From positions 1-64,000 of the forward strand of contig JAIKXS010000085.1 of assembly GCA_024683955.1 (NCBI GenBank): a stretch of 64,000 nucleotides of DNA, written 5' to 3'. The notes under the pieces were generated by a model. The model was not told the DNA's origin and made no database searches. It saw only the letters and a program-made list of their open reading frames with translations. This DNA comes from Desulfovibrio sp. Lineage in GTDB: Bacteria; Desulfobacterota; Desulfovibrionia; Desulfovibrionales; Desulfovibrionaceae. This document shows positions 1 to 8,632 of this stretch, in pieces; the first letter of the stretch is position 1, and every line of letters starts with the position of its first letter. A program made the position numbers and the translations under genes.

Positions 1-288
1 TACAACTCAAGAATATCTTATATAATAAAGCATTTCAAATTTCTCTATATTTTGCCATACCACCAATGCAACAAGGCATGCTGTCAGCAATACTGATGAA
101 TATACAGAGTCAAAAGCTGCATATCTCATTCTATCGTGGCACGACATTCCTTTTCTTGCACTGCGACCTGACAAAAACATAGTGTTTACCCGCGACAACG
201 TGGGAAACGCAAAAAAACCCTGCCTTAAGGCACGGGGAGTGTCCGTTGTTCTGATTCCTTATTATTCTCCTTTTTCCCAGGAGCGACA
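1..288. other. gene-free leader upstream of yicC
   Basis: No convincing gene is visible here; only short reading frames without family resemblance. The left part is A+T rich and contains TATAAT at 21-26, which could be a -10 box whose -35 box would lie beyond the window edge. A hairpin with a T-run readable on the minus strand occupies 211-237. AGGAG at 279-283 is the yicC ribosome binding site. Confidence 0.5.
211..237 (-). terminator. hairpin with T-run, minus strand
   Basis: Read on the minus strand, CCC-G-TGCC pairs with GGCA-GGG around a TTAA loop, and seven T follow. This is the shape of a rho-independent terminator. No minus-strand gene ends here, so its purpose is unclear. Confidence 0.45.
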
Positions 289-1170
289 ATGCTGCGCAGC
301 ATGACAGGCTTTGGCCGTTGTCTGATAGAAAATCAGGAGGCAACCCAGCAATGGGAAATCAAAAGCGTCAACGGTCGCCATCTTGACATCAAATGGCATC
401 TTCCGTCCTTTGTTCACGGCCTTGAGCCGAAACTCGAGAAACTGGTACGCCAGAAGGCATCCAGGGGGCGTGTTGAAATAACACTCTTCCTTCAGTTTAT
501 CGAAAACTGTGGGCCGCAGCCGTTATTCAATGCCAATCTGGCAAACGCCATGCTGACCCACCTTGACAAATTTGCCAGGGAACGCGGACAGACATTTACC
601 CCGGATTATAACGCCCTCCTTTCCATTTCCGCCCTCTGGAAAGATGTGAGCGAGGATATTGCTGAAAATCTTGAAAAGGACCTTCTCGAAGGATTGTCCC
701 TCGCCCTTGACGACTGGAACGAAGCCAGGACAACCGAAGGAAAAGCGCTCGCGAAGGATCTTCACTCACGTATTCTTCAAATGGAGGAGTGGACAGGTCT
801 GATTGTCGAACGTGCCCCGATCATCAAGGAGGAACGAGTTCAAACGCTTCGGGAACGCCTGAGCGAGGGGCTTGAGACACTTGACAGCGAACTTGAAGAA
901 GACCGCTTCCTGCAGGAAGTTGTCATTCTTTCAGACAGGCTCGACGTCACGGAGGAGCTTACCCGCCTGAATACCCACCTGGAGCGTCTCCATGAGCTTC
1001 TCCGTCTCGGCGAGGACTCAGGGAGAAAACTCGATTTCACCCTTCAGGAATGTTTCCGGGAAATTAATACCTGTGGCAACAAGATTTCCGACGTGCAAAT
1101 ATCGCGGCTCGTTGTCGATTTTAAAAATGAACTTGAAAAATGCCGTGAGCAAGTACAGAATCTCGAATAA
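289..1170 (+). CDS. yicC: YicC family protein
   Basis: A YicC-family protein of 293 residues, the usual length. It opens with the family signature SMTGFGR at residues 4-10 and ends with the DUF1732 domain, visible as QECFREINTCGNKISD from about residue 253. Family members are tied to stress survival and some are reported to act as endoribonucleases; the substrate here cannot be told from sequence. AGGAG lies five bases before the ATG. The stop codon directly abuts the start of the remA-like gene, so yicC, remA, gmk and pyrF look like one transcript, an order shared with many bacteria. Confidence 0.93.
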   Translation: MLRSMTGFGRCLIENQEATQQWEIKSVNGRHLDIKWHLPSFVHGLEPKLEKLVRQKASRGRVEITLFLQFIENCGPQPLFNANLANAMLTHLDKFARERGQTFTPDYNALLSISALWKDVSEDIAENLEKDLLEGLSLALDDWNEARTTEGKALAKDLHSRILQMEEWTGLIVERAPIIKEERVQTLRERLSEGLETLDSELEEDRFLQEVVILSDRLDVTEELTRLNTHLERLHELLRLGEDSGRKLDFTLQECFREINTCGNKISDVQISRLVVDFKNELEKCREQVQNLE

Positions 1171-1425
1171 ATGGCAAATGAGACCTTAATCGACATTGGT
1201 TTTGAAAACTATGTGGTGAAAGAACGTGTTGCGGGTATCGTGAGTCCGCAGTCATCTCCCATGCGTAAACTCCGGGAAGAGGCGGCATCGGAGAGACGTC
1301 TTATTGACGCCACGCACGGCCGTAAAACTCGTGCTATCATTGTACTTGACTCCAACCACATTGTGCTCTCGGCCATACAGCCAAAAACACTTAAACAGCG
1401 TTTCATGCAAGAGGAAATCAACTGA
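1171..1425 (+). CDS. remA: RemA-like DUF370 protein
   Basis: An 84-residue protein of the RemA/DUF370 family. Typical family features are the opening IDIGFENYV, the central [12 protein letters not shown], and the [15 protein letters not shown]...LSAIQP block in the second half. In Bacillus RemA is a DNA-binding regulator of matrix and osmoprotection genes; in this lineage its targets are unknown. It starts on the base after the yicC stop and overlaps the gmk start by one base, so it is translationally coupled to both. The yicC-remA-gmk order is conserved in distant phyla, which argues for a basic role. Confidence 0.88.
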   Translation: MANETLIDIGFENYVVKERVAGIVSPQSSPMRKLREEAASERRLIDATHGRKTRAIIVLDSNHIVLSAIQPKTLKQRFMQEEIN

Positions 1426-2033
1426 TGCGCAAAGGAATTGCGTTTGTACTAAGTGCCCCATCAGGCGCGGGCAAATCAACCTTGATCGCACTACTACGTA
1501 AAGAGTTTCCCGCTCTTTCTTACTCAATTTCCTGCACAACCCGTGCTCCGAGAGAAGGCGAGGTGGACGGCAGGGACTATCATTTCCTGGATCATGATAC
1601 GTTTCTCATCCGGCGGGACCAGAACTATTTCGCTGAATGGGCTGAGGTACACGGCAATTTCTATGGAACGCCTCTTGCCCCCTGCAGGGCAATGCAGGAA
1701 AAGGGACTGGATCTTCTCTTTGACATTGATGTTCAGGGAGCAGCGCAGCTAAAGCTCACCATGCCAGAAGCGCATTTTGTCTTCATACTCCCCCCCTCAC
1801 TTGGCGAACTCGAACGCCGTCTCAGGACACGCGGGACGGATACGGAGGAAGCCATTCTTCAGCGTATGCAAAACGCCAGGGCTGAATTGGACGAATCCCG
1901 ATGGTACGATGCCATTATTGTGAACGACAATCTAGAAAAAGCCTATGACGAGCTCCGTGCGACCTACCTAACGGCAACCCTGGCCCCGGCCCTCAACCCT
2001 GACCTTGTGAAACGTATACGCGGAGGACTGTAG
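1425..2033 (+). CDS. gmk: guanylate kinase
   Basis: Guanylate kinase, 202 residues, converts GMP and ATP to GDP and ADP in purine nucleotide synthesis. The P-loop APSGAGKST is at residues 11-19, followed by the GMP-binding stretch SCTTRAPREGEVDGRDYHF near residues 36-54. GAGGAAATCAACTG precedes the ATG, a good ribosome binding site inside the preceding gene. The gene overlaps its upstream and downstream neighbours by single bases, consistent with one operon supplying both purine (gmk) and pyrimidine (pyrF) nucleotide steps. Confidence 0.96.
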   Translation: MRKGIAFVLSAPSGAGKSTLIALLRKEFPALSYSISCTTRAPREGEVDGRDYHFLDHDTFLIRRDQNYFAEWAEVHGNFYGTPLAPCRAMQEKGLDLLFDIDVQGAAQLKLTMPEAHFVFILPPSLGELERRLRTRGTDTEEAILQRMQNARAELDESRWYDAIIVNDNLEKAYDELRATYLTATLAPALNPDLVKRIRGGL

Positions 2034-2725
2034 TGGCAAACCTCATTCTGGCCCTTGATCTTCCCGATAAAACAAAGGCACTGAAACTCCTTGACGAAAT
2101 CTCAGGAGATCTGTCCTGGGTCAAGGTTGGCATGGAACTTTTTACGCGCTACGGGCCACCGTTTCTTAAGGAACTTTCGGAACGCGGTCTGCATGTATTT
2201 CTTGATCTCAAGTTCTACGATATTCCAAATACCGTTGCAAAGGCCGTCAGAAGCGCTCAAAAGCTCAATATCGACATTCTCACTCTTCACTGTCAGGGCG
2301 GCCAGCGAATGCTTGCAGGCGCCGTTGAGGCGCGGAACGGAATTGGGGGAGAAACAAAAACGGGCAGCCCTCTTCTTTTCGGCGTCACCGTACTCACAAG
2401 CTTTGCAGATGGTGAGTTGCCCGGTATTACCGCATCCTGTGCTGAAATGGTCAAAACCCTGGCATCCCTTGCGGCAAAAACAGGCCTTGACGGTGTTGTC
2501 TGTTCAGTGGCCGAACTTCCCGTAATTAAGGAAGCTCACCCGAAACTTCTCTGTCTCTGTCCCGGCATACGACCTTCCTGGGCACCTGCAGGCGATCAGC
2601 GACGGATCGCAACGCCGAAGGAAGCTGTTCGCAAAGGAGCCGATTTCCTTGTGATAGGACGTCCCATTCTCCAGGCCGAAGACCCAAAGAAAGCTCTGCA
2701 TATGATTCTTGAGGAAATAGCATAA
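2033..2725 (+). CDS. pyrF: orotidine 5'-phosphate decarboxylase
   Basis: Orotidine 5'-phosphate decarboxylase of 230 residues, the last step of UMP synthesis. The catalytic Asp-Lys-Asp set is visible in FLDLKFYDIPNTV (D58, K60, D63), and the phosphate-binding PGIRP and VIGRPI motifs lie in the C-terminal third. It begins with GTG whose first base is the last base of the gmk stop codon. Length and motifs are normal. The tight overlap makes it the last gene of the yicC operon; the next gene is a transposon-type recombinase after a 124-base gap. Confidence 0.96.
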   Translation: MANLILALDLPDKTKALKLLDEISGDLSWVKVGMELFTRYGPPFLKELSERGLHVFLDLKFYDIPNTVAKAVRSAQKLNIDILTLHCQGGQRMLAGAVEARNGIGGETKTGSPLLFGVTVLTSFADGELPGITASCAEMVKTLASLAAKTGLDGVVCSVAELPVIKEAHPKLLCLCPGIRPSWAPAGDQRRIATPKEAVRKGADFLVIGRPILQAEDPKKALHMILEEIA

Positions 2726-2849
2726 GCGTGCTTCCCGGAAATGCAGCACACATCCCTGTTTTACGGATACAACTGTAAGATTTCCGCTATGAAAGATGGG
2801 GCGGGCGACCTTCTTGCAACCTGCACAAAGCTATGCTAATCTTAGCAGC

Positions 2850-3473
2850 ATGAATAGATTGGTAACCATCGGGGAAGCAGCGAAGGTGCTCGGCGTATCC
2901 ATTACAACCCTCCGTCGTTGGCAAGAAAAGGGAAAACTGATTCCTGTGCTTACGGAAGGCGGACATCGTCGTTACGATCTGTCAAAGCTTATGTCACAGG
3001 AATTTCATGCTGCTCACGCGAACGAGCGGACAACCATAGCATACGCCCGGGTGTCGAACGAAGACCAAAGGACCGATCTTGAACGCCAAAAGAAGACACT
3101 TGAGTTGTACTGCGCGCAGAACGGCTGGACTTTCGAGATAGTCTCTGATCTCGGCTCTGGCATAAATTGCCACAAGAAAGGCCTAAGACGTCTGCTGAAC
3201 GACATCCTGGCGGGCAATGTCGGGCGTCTTGTCATTACGCACAAGGACCGGCTCTTGCGCTTTGGGGCAGACTTGGTTTTCGCAATATGCGAAAAAAAGA
3301 ATGTCGAAGTTGTCATCCTGAACAAAGGGGAGGACGCAAACTTCGAAGAAGATTTGGCCGATGACATGCTTGAGATGATTTCCGTCTTTTCGGCTCGTCT
3401 CTACGGCAGCCGTTCACGGAGAAATCAGAAGATTCTGGATGCCTGCAGGAAGGCCGTTGAGGAAAATGGCTAG
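2850..3473 (+). CDS. tnpA: IS607-type serine recombinase (TnpA)
   Basis: A complete IS607-family transposase of 207 residues. Residues 1-50 form a MerR-like helix-turn-helix (TIGEAAKVLGVSITTLRRWQ). Residues 62 to about 190 form a small serine recombinase domain; the nucleophile is S69 in YARVSNEDQ, and the conserved RQKKTLE and THKDRLLRFG motifs follow. The family moves DNA by a serine-recombinase circle intermediate. Such elements normally carry tnpB overlapping the 3' end of tnpA; no intact tnpB follows here. The start chosen is the ATG opening MNRLVTIG, which fits the family N-terminus; an upstream in-frame start would add 18 unsupported residues. No clear ribosome binding site is seen. 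Confidence 0.9.
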   Translation: MNRLVTIGEAAKVLGVSITTLRRWQEKGKLIPVLTEGGHRRYDLSKLMSQEFHAAHANERTTIAYARVSNEDQRTDLERQKKTLELYCAQNGWTFEIVSDLGSGINCHKKGLRRLLNDILAGNVGRLVITHKDRLLRFGADLVFAICEKKNVEVVILNKGEDANFEEDLADDMLEMISVFSARLYGSRSRRNQKILDACRKAVEENG

Positions 3474-3945
3474 GATATCCCGCCCACCGCGCCACACGCT
3501 GAAACCGAACAATGCGCCAAGACCTCTTGATCTTTCCGGTGCGCATATACTCTCACAAAAAGGACCTAGTTGAAGTGGCGGTAACGTTGACGGCATCCTT
3601 CGTGACACACCATTGTATTCCTGATATCGGCGCAGCCAAAAAGAACAGCCACGTTTCAGCAGCTTTAGGACAGACGCCGGTCGTGTACGCTCCATGACCA
3701 CAGAAAAGCCTTGATCAGGGCCTGATCACGGCCGTGTGTTCACGGGGTCGCAGCCTGCTCAGATAAAAGGCGCTGGCTGTTTGCGGAAGCGTACGCTAAG
3801 ATCCGCCTTGCGGGAGCAGGGAACTGTTGTCAGCGCTGACAGGTTTCATGCTTCTAGATTGCTTTGCCTACGAGTAACAGAACTTCCCAAGCCCTTGATT
3901 TGCCACACGCCGGAAGGCGAAGCCATTTTTGGAGATAACAAGTCA
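3474..3945 (+). other. gene-free stretch after tnpA with palindromes
   Basis: 472 bases with no convincing gene. A 61-codon frame at 3512-3697 begins with a stretch (FPVRIYSHKKDL) that loosely recalls a TnpB N-terminus but then loses resemblance. Palindromes are seen at 3712-3728 (TGATCAGG-G-CCTGATCA) and 3828-3841 (TGTCAGCGCTGACA). GGAG at 3931-3934 serves the next gene. The stretch may be decayed insertion-sequence DNA. Confidence 0.5.
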
Positions 3946-4845
3946 ATGTCTTTTCCAGATCCTGCAACCCAAACAAACGTACGTCAGGAGTCCGCGCCTG
4001 AGATCCACGGTGTTTTTTCCTCACAGGAAGTCCGTAAGGTCGGAACCGGCACAACCACAAGAAAAAGTGTGCACAAGACCTTCTGGTTTGTTGAACAGAA
4101 GGGCGATGACATTGTATGTCAGCCCCTCAACACAAACTATGTACCAAGTGGCCCGAAGCGCACCATCACTCTTGATGAACTGCTCTCCAAGTTCTCCCCT
4201 GAACCGGAATTCTATCAAAATTCCGTCTATCCCAAGATGCAGGAACTCTATACGACTATCAGCAGGGGAGACGCCCATCTTGAAAAGGGAGAGACATTTA
4301 GTGCGGAACACGAATATTCGGCGGCACTTAAGGTGGACAGCGACAATGTGCGCGCCAATTTCGGCATAGGGCTCACCTATCTTGAGCGCGGGGACACATC
4401 AAAGGCACAGAATATCTTTGAACGTCTCGTAAAACTCGACAGTGCCTTTGAAACAGAACATAAGCATCTCTTCAATGAATTCGGCATACAGCTTCGCAAG
4501 AATAAAATGTTTGATCAGTCAATTGCCTACTATGAGAGGGCCATTGAGCTGACAAATACTGATGAAAATCTATATATGAATGTAGCAAGAGCATATCTTG
4601 AAAAAAAAGATATTAACAAATGCCTTGACTATCTCATTAAAGCCCTCGAAATAGCTCCACAGCACATAACTTCCTTAAAATTTTTAGCATGGCTTATGCA
4701 AAAAAAGTTGGTACCAGAAGACCGCATTGCAGATGTTACGGCTGTCATCAACAATGTTCAAACCACAAGGGCACAGCCTCAGGAGGCTTCCGCCTCTGCG
4801 CCCGCGCAGCGGCCCCCCGCATCAGAGCAGGAGGAAACAAAATAG
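3946..4845 (+). CDS. TPR-repeat protein
   Basis: A 299-residue protein with no signal peptide. After a polar N-terminal region of about 95 residues come tetratricopeptide repeats, seen as SAEHEYSAALKVDSDNVRAN, GLTYLERGDTSKAQNIFERL, DQSIAYYERAIELT and MNVARAYLEKKDINKCLDYL, together spanning about residues 98-245. The last 30 residues are rich in Ala, Pro and Gln. TPR arrays bind partner proteins; no partner is evident. The ATG at 3946 has GGAG upstream; the frame stays open further 5' but that part looks non-coding. It lies 160 bases before recJ on the same strand. Confidence 0.8.
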   Translation: MSFPDPATQTNVRQESAPEIHGVFSSQEVRKVGTGTTTRKSVHKTFWFVEQKGDDIVCQPLNTNYVPSGPKRTITLDELLSKFSPEPEFYQNSVYPKMQELYTTISRGDAHLEKGETFSAEHEYSAALKVDSDNVRANFGIGLTYLERGDTSKAQNIFERLVKLDSAFETEHKHLFNEFGIQLRKNKMFDQSIAYYERAIELTNTDENLYMNVARAYLEKKDINKCLDYLIKALEIAPQHITSLKFLAWLMQKKLVPEDRIADVTAVINNVQTTRAQPQEASASAPAQRPPASEQEETK

Positions 4846-5006
4846 GCCTTCCACCCGTTTTTTGCTGAACAGATCCCAGATGAACACTTCGTTGTATCAA
4901 GCAGTTCCCTCTTCCAATGTGCCCCCGCAGCATACTATCCCGAGGCCTGCCAAACTCGCTTCGCCCTTTCAACAAGGAAAAGTGCCAAGTCAAGGAATAC
5001 CCGCAC

Positions 5007-6752
5007 GTGACAACACAAAAAATCTGGCAATTCCGTGAACCGAAAAAAATGGATGCGATACGGAACGTTGCCAAGCAATTACGTATTTCACCCTTTCTGA
5101 CAGACATCCTTTTCCGTCGCGGTTTTGAGGACACGGAGGATATGGATGCCTTTCTTTCTCCTAGGCTTGCGAAACTGACTCCACCGACAAAATGGCCGAA
5201 TATTCCCGAAACTGCAAAGCTCCTTGTCAGCAAAATCCTGGAGGGCAAGAAAGTTCTGGTGTGGGGCGACTACGATGTTGACGGCATCACCGCCACAACC
5301 CTTTGCCTGGACGTTCTTGAGCACCACGGCATCTTTGCCGGCTACCATCTTCCCGCGCGCCACGGAGAGGGCTACGGGCTCAACATCCCGAAGATCAGGT
5401 ACTTCAAGGAAAAAGGCTTTGAAGTACTCCTCACTGTTGACTGTGGCATCTCCAACCTTGATCCAGTGGCCCAGGCAAAGGCCCTTGGCTTTACCGTTAT
5501 CATTACCGACCACCATCTGGCACAGGCCGACCAGCCCTGCGCGGACGCCATATGCAATCCCCGTATCATGCCGAAGGATGAAACCCCCTGCACGGAGCTG
5601 GCCGGTGTAGGGGTGGCATTTTATCTCATGGCCGAAGTCAACCGGCTCCTTTCCGAAGCAACAGGGACCACTCCCTACAGTATGGATCGTACTCTTGACC
5701 TTGTGGCACTGGGAACCCTGGCGGATCTCATGCCTCTCACGGGAGAGAACCGACTTCTTGTTGCCGGTGGTCTCAAGCATATCGCAAAGGCAAAACGTCC
5801 CGGTATCGCTGCCCTCAAGGTCACATCCCGCCTGAGCATCACGGCAGAAATGAAAAGCACGGAAATCAGTTTCAGGCTCGTGCCGAGGCTCAATGCGTCA
5901 GGACGCATGGACCATGCCGATACGGCCCTCCACCTGCTCCGCACCCGCGACTATAACGCCGCCATGACTCTTGCCCAGGAACTCGACACACTGAACACCT
6001 CCCGTCGCAGCGAAGAAGAACGGATCCTGCAGGAGGCACGCCTGCAGGCCGAAGAGATGAAAAAACATTTCAATGCCAGTCTTGTCCTTTACGGTTCCAA
6101 CTGGCATCCCGGTGTCATCGGAATTGTGGCATCGCGCATTGTTGAGGAATTCGCGCGCCCAACATTTATCCTCTGCGATGCCGGTGATCATCTCAAAGGA
6201 TCCGGAAGGACTCTGGGAGACCTCGACCTGCACGGCATGCTGACGGAAATATCCTCATGCCTTCTCTCTTTTGGCGGCCACAAGGCGGCCGCGGCGCTCA
6301 ACATCAAACCCGAGAATCTTGAAACCCTCCGCGAAAGCTTCGAAGCCTGCGCCGAGCGCCATATGCGTGAAAATCCTCAACAGCAAACCCTCCTACTCGA
6401 CGGAGAGCTCAATCTCTCAAGTGCGTACTGTGCCGAGACCCTTGAAGAAATTGCCCTTCTTGAACCCTTTGGCCAAAAAAATCCCGAACCGATCTTCGCT
6501 TCCCCATGTCTGCTCGTGGAACGTCACGACTATCTCGGCTATGATCAACGGAACATCATACTGACGGTTTGGGATCCCACTTCCAAGATCAAAATTCAGG
6601 CAAAGGGCTGGCGCATGGCAGAACTCTTCCCCCCCCCAACTCTTCTCAGGAAAAAAGTCCGCATTGCCTTTATACTCCGTCTCAACGTTTACAGGGGCAT
6701 TGCAACGCCTGAACTTGAAATCAAAGACATTCATTTGGAAGAGGACGCATAG
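5007..6752 (+). CDS. recJ: single-stranded-DNA exonuclease RecJ
   Basis: RecJ, a 5'-3' single-strand exonuclease used in recombination and repair, 581 residues from a GTG start. The DHH-family metal motifs are clear: DYDVDG at residues 88-93, TVDCGIS near 142, and the DHH triad at about 167-169 (TDHHLAQ). The DHHA1 part shows GSNWHPGVIGIVASR and the late GGHKAAA. GTG at 5007 is preceded by AAGGAA with nine bases spacing and gives the usual RecJ opening KIWQFREP; the frame is open further upstream without likeness to the family. A strong terminator follows. Confidence 0.95.
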   Translation: MTTQKIWQFREPKKMDAIRNVAKQLRISPFLTDILFRRGFEDTEDMDAFLSPRLAKLTPPTKWPNIPETAKLLVSKILEGKKVLVWGDYDVDGITATTLCLDVLEHHGIFAGYHLPARHGEGYGLNIPKIRYFKEKGFEVLLTVDCGISNLDPVAQAKALGFTVIITDHHLAQADQPCADAICNPRIMPKDETPCTELAGVGVAFYLMAEVNRLLSEATGTTPYSMDRTLDLVALGTLADLMPLTGENRLLVAGGLKHIAKAKRPGIAALKVTSRLSITAEMKSTEISFRLVPRLNASGRMDHADTALHLLRTRDYNAAMTLAQELDTLNTSRRSEEERILQEARLQAEEMKKHFNASLVLYGSNWHPGVIGIVASRIVEEFARPTFILCDAGDHLKGSGRTLGDLDLHGMLTEISSCLLSFGGHKAAAALNIKPENLETLRESFEACAERHMRENPQQQTLLLDGELNLSSAYCAETLEEIALLEPFGQKNPEPIFASPCLLVERHDYLGYDQRNIILTVWDPTSKIKIQAKGWRMAELFPPPTLLRKKVRIAFILRLNVYRGIATPELEIKDIHLEEDA

Positions 6753-6792
6753 AATTCTGGGGGCATATCAGATTGGCCCCCAGAATTTTTTC
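6753..6792 (+). terminator. rho-independent terminator after recJ
   Basis: AATTCTGGGGG at 6753-6763 pairs perfectly with CCCCCAGAATT at 6777-6787, and T's follow. It sits right after the recJ stop and separates recJ from the permease gene. Confidence 0.9.
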
Positions 6793-6804
6793 CGCGTGTA
6801 CCGT

Positions 6805-7572
6805 ATGGAAATAGATCTGCAAACAGCCATCGTTGTCTTCACGGGCTGGCTTCTTGGAGGTTTTGCAAGCGGTGTTTCAGGACTTGGAGCCATGATGCTT
6901 GCACTGCCAATCCTTTCCATGAAGCTCTCTGCCCAGAACGCCATTCTCACCTGCTGCCTCGTTGCCTTTCCTTGCTGCCTTCAGCTTGCATGGAACTATC
7001 GCAAGAACATCCACTGGCCGGATCTGAAACCCCTTTGGCTTGCCTGCATCCCTGGTTGTCTTCTGGGGACCCTTGTCCTAACCGTTGCACCTCCCGCCCT
7101 GCTTGAGCTTGGCATAGGCATCCTCATTGCAATATTTATAGCTGTACAGCTTTCTGCGAAAAAAACACGCACCCCTCTCAAAAGCACGATTCTTTCCCTC
7201 TCCATCGCTGGTGCAGGAAGCGGCTTTACGGGATCAGCTGTATCCATTGTCGGCGTTCCCATGGGCATCTTTGTGCTCTTGGCGCACTGGGATAAAGACA
7301 GGGCAAGAGGCACCATGAGCATGTTCTTTATGCTCTCGACACTCATCACCGTATGTTCCCAGTGGGCTGCCGGCCTTTATTCCATGTATCTCCTGCACAT
7401 ATCCCTGATCGGCATCCTTGGCTGCCTTATCGGCCAGGATGCAGGCTACAGGGTAGGAAGACACCTTCATCAAAGGACCTTCGTCATCTTTGTCCTCTCC
7501 TTTCTCAGCTGTGCCGCAGCCGTTCTTTGCTACAAGGGCATAGTAGGGCTTCGAGCACTAACGGCGGGATAA
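6805..7572 (+). CDS. TauE/SafE-family membrane permease
   Basis: A 255-residue integral membrane protein of the TauE/SafE family (DUF81). Seven to eight hydrophobic segments can be traced. The family's two half-repeats are visible as WLLGGFASGVSGLGAMML near the N-terminus and GAGSGFTGSAVSIVGVPMG near the middle. Family members are proposed to export sulfoacetate, sulfite or related anions, or to take up such compounds; the substrate here cannot be deduced. The ATG opening MEIDLQTA places the first membrane segment correctly, but no good ribosome binding site precedes it. It lies just after the recJ terminator and so needs its own promoter. Confidence 0.82.
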   Translation: MEIDLQTAIVVFTGWLLGGFASGVSGLGAMMLALPILSMKLSAQNAILTCCLVAFPCCLQLAWNYRKNIHWPDLKPLWLACIPGCLLGTLVLTVAPPALLELGIGILIAIFIAVQLSAKKTRTPLKSTILSLSIAGAGSGFTGSAVSIVGVPMGIFVLLAHWDKDRARGTMSMFFMLSTLITVCSQWAAGLYSMYLLHISLIGILGCLIGQDAGYRVGRHLHQRTFVIFVLSFLSCAAAVLCYKGIVGLRALTAG

Positions 7573-7659
7573 CCCTCCTTCAGGCAGCGCCCGGAGAAAG
7601 CACAAAAAACTCGACAAAAGCAGGCCCTGTGACATCCCTCGAAATCGGCATCAGAGGAG

Positions 7660-7682
7660 CCCTGCAGGCAGGGGTCTTTTTG
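7660..7682 (+). terminator. terminator after the TauE/SafE gene
   Basis: CCCTG and CAGGG enclose the four-base loop CAGG, and GGTCTTTTT follows. It lies 90 bases past the permease stop in a 312-base gene-free stretch (7573-7884) whose other recognisable feature is the minus-strand terminator at 7811-7838. Confidence 0.7.
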
Positions 7683-7810
7683 TGGGCCGCCGGAGCGTCC
7701 CTCTTTCGTCACGGCCCCGGCCCTCTTCCCGCACCTACAATCGGACACCGGATGAAAAGGGTGAAACGACGAAAATTTCGGACAACGCGGCTGATCAGAA
7801 AAACAGATAC

Positions 7811-7838
7811 AAAAAGGGCAGGAGTCAACCTCCTGCCC
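7811..7838 (-). terminator. terminator of the Sel1-repeat gene
   Basis: On the minus strand GGGCAGGAG pairs with CTCCTGCCC over a five-base loop and TTTTT follows. It lies 47 bases past the stop of the leftward Sel1 gene. Confidence 0.9.
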
Positions 7839-7884
7839 CGTTCCGTCCAGCGCGTTCACTGCATAACGCATACAGGATGAGCCC

Positions 7885-8562
7885 TTACATCGGACTGTCA
7901 TGCACAGTCTTAAAGACATTTCCCTCTTTTTCGAGCCCCTTGGCCTTCGCCTTCGCATACCACTTGGCCGCCTCAGCGACATTCATCTCAACTCCGACGC
8001 CGTACTCATAGCATGCCCCGACATAGCGTTCAGCCTGCGCGTAGCCCTGATCCGCCGCACGCTTGGCCCATGTAAAACTTTCCTCATAATTCTTGGGGAC
8101 CCCGTACCGGCCTTTACTGGCGTAAAGCGCAAGATTAAACTGCGCCTCTGGAACCCCTTTTTCCGCCGCGTTTTTCATAAGCTCGAGAGTCTTTCCCTCA
8201 TCGCGGTTCACGCCAACACCGTTCTCATAGCAGTAGGCAAGGCAGAGTATTCCCTGGGGATCGCCCTGCTCCGCGGCGATTGAATACCACTTGGCGGCCG
8301 TTTCCAGATTCTGCTCAACCCCAAGGCCACTTTCATAGCAGCGTCCGATAAGCACCTGGGCGGTTGCATTGCCATTCACGGCAAGCGGCTGCAGGAGAGC
8401 AACCGTTTCCTTATAATGACCGATGTTGTAGGCTTGCCAGCCTTTCTCAAGCGTATCCTGATCCGCTGCCGACAGATTTCCGTCGGCATAGCACGCGGTG
8501 GGAACGGAACAAGACAAAAGCAGAAAAAAAAGTCCTAACGCTTTTTTTTTCAGAAACTTCAT
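7885..8562 (-). CDS. secreted Sel1-repeat protein
   Basis: A 225-residue exported protein. The N-terminus has Lys-rich residues 1-7, a hydrophobic core and a likely signal peptidase site after CYA at residue 26. Four Sel1-like repeats of 36-37 residues fill about residues 65-209, each with a CYE.G.GV-like turn (third copy ASKGRYGV) and a final KWY..AA.QG-type helix. Such proteins act as periplasmic scaffolds; no partner is evident. AGAGGAGG precedes the ATG. It is transcribed away from the GIY-YIG gene, whose start is 70 bases away, and ends in its own terminator. Confidence 0.87.
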   Translation of the reverse strand: MKFLKKKALGLFFLLLSCSVPTACYADGNLSAADQDTLEKGWQAYNIGHYKETVALLQPLAVNGNATAQVLIGRCYESGLGVEQNLETAAKWYSIAAEQGDPQGILCLAYCYENGVGVNRDEGKTLELMKNAAEKGVPEAQFNLALYASKGRYGVPKNYEESFTWAKRAADQGYAQAERYVGACYEYGVGVEMNVAEAAKWYAKAKAKGLEKEGNVFKTVHDSPM

Positions 8563-8632
8563 AGAAACCTCCTCTATACTCCACAGATCTCTTCACTTCA
8601 GCTACAGGTAGCGTCTTTCACAAGGATTATTC

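Noticed and set aside
7..198. 63-codon minus-strand frame with a hydrophobic stretch
   Set aside because: No ribosome binding site, weak TTG-type start, no family likeness, and it lies downstream of a terminator-like hairpin in AT-rich DNA.
3736..3945. 70-codon N-terminal extension of the TPR protein
   Set aside because: The extension is rich in Arg and Cys, contains palindromic DNA and lacks a ribosome binding site; GGAG supports the start at 3946.
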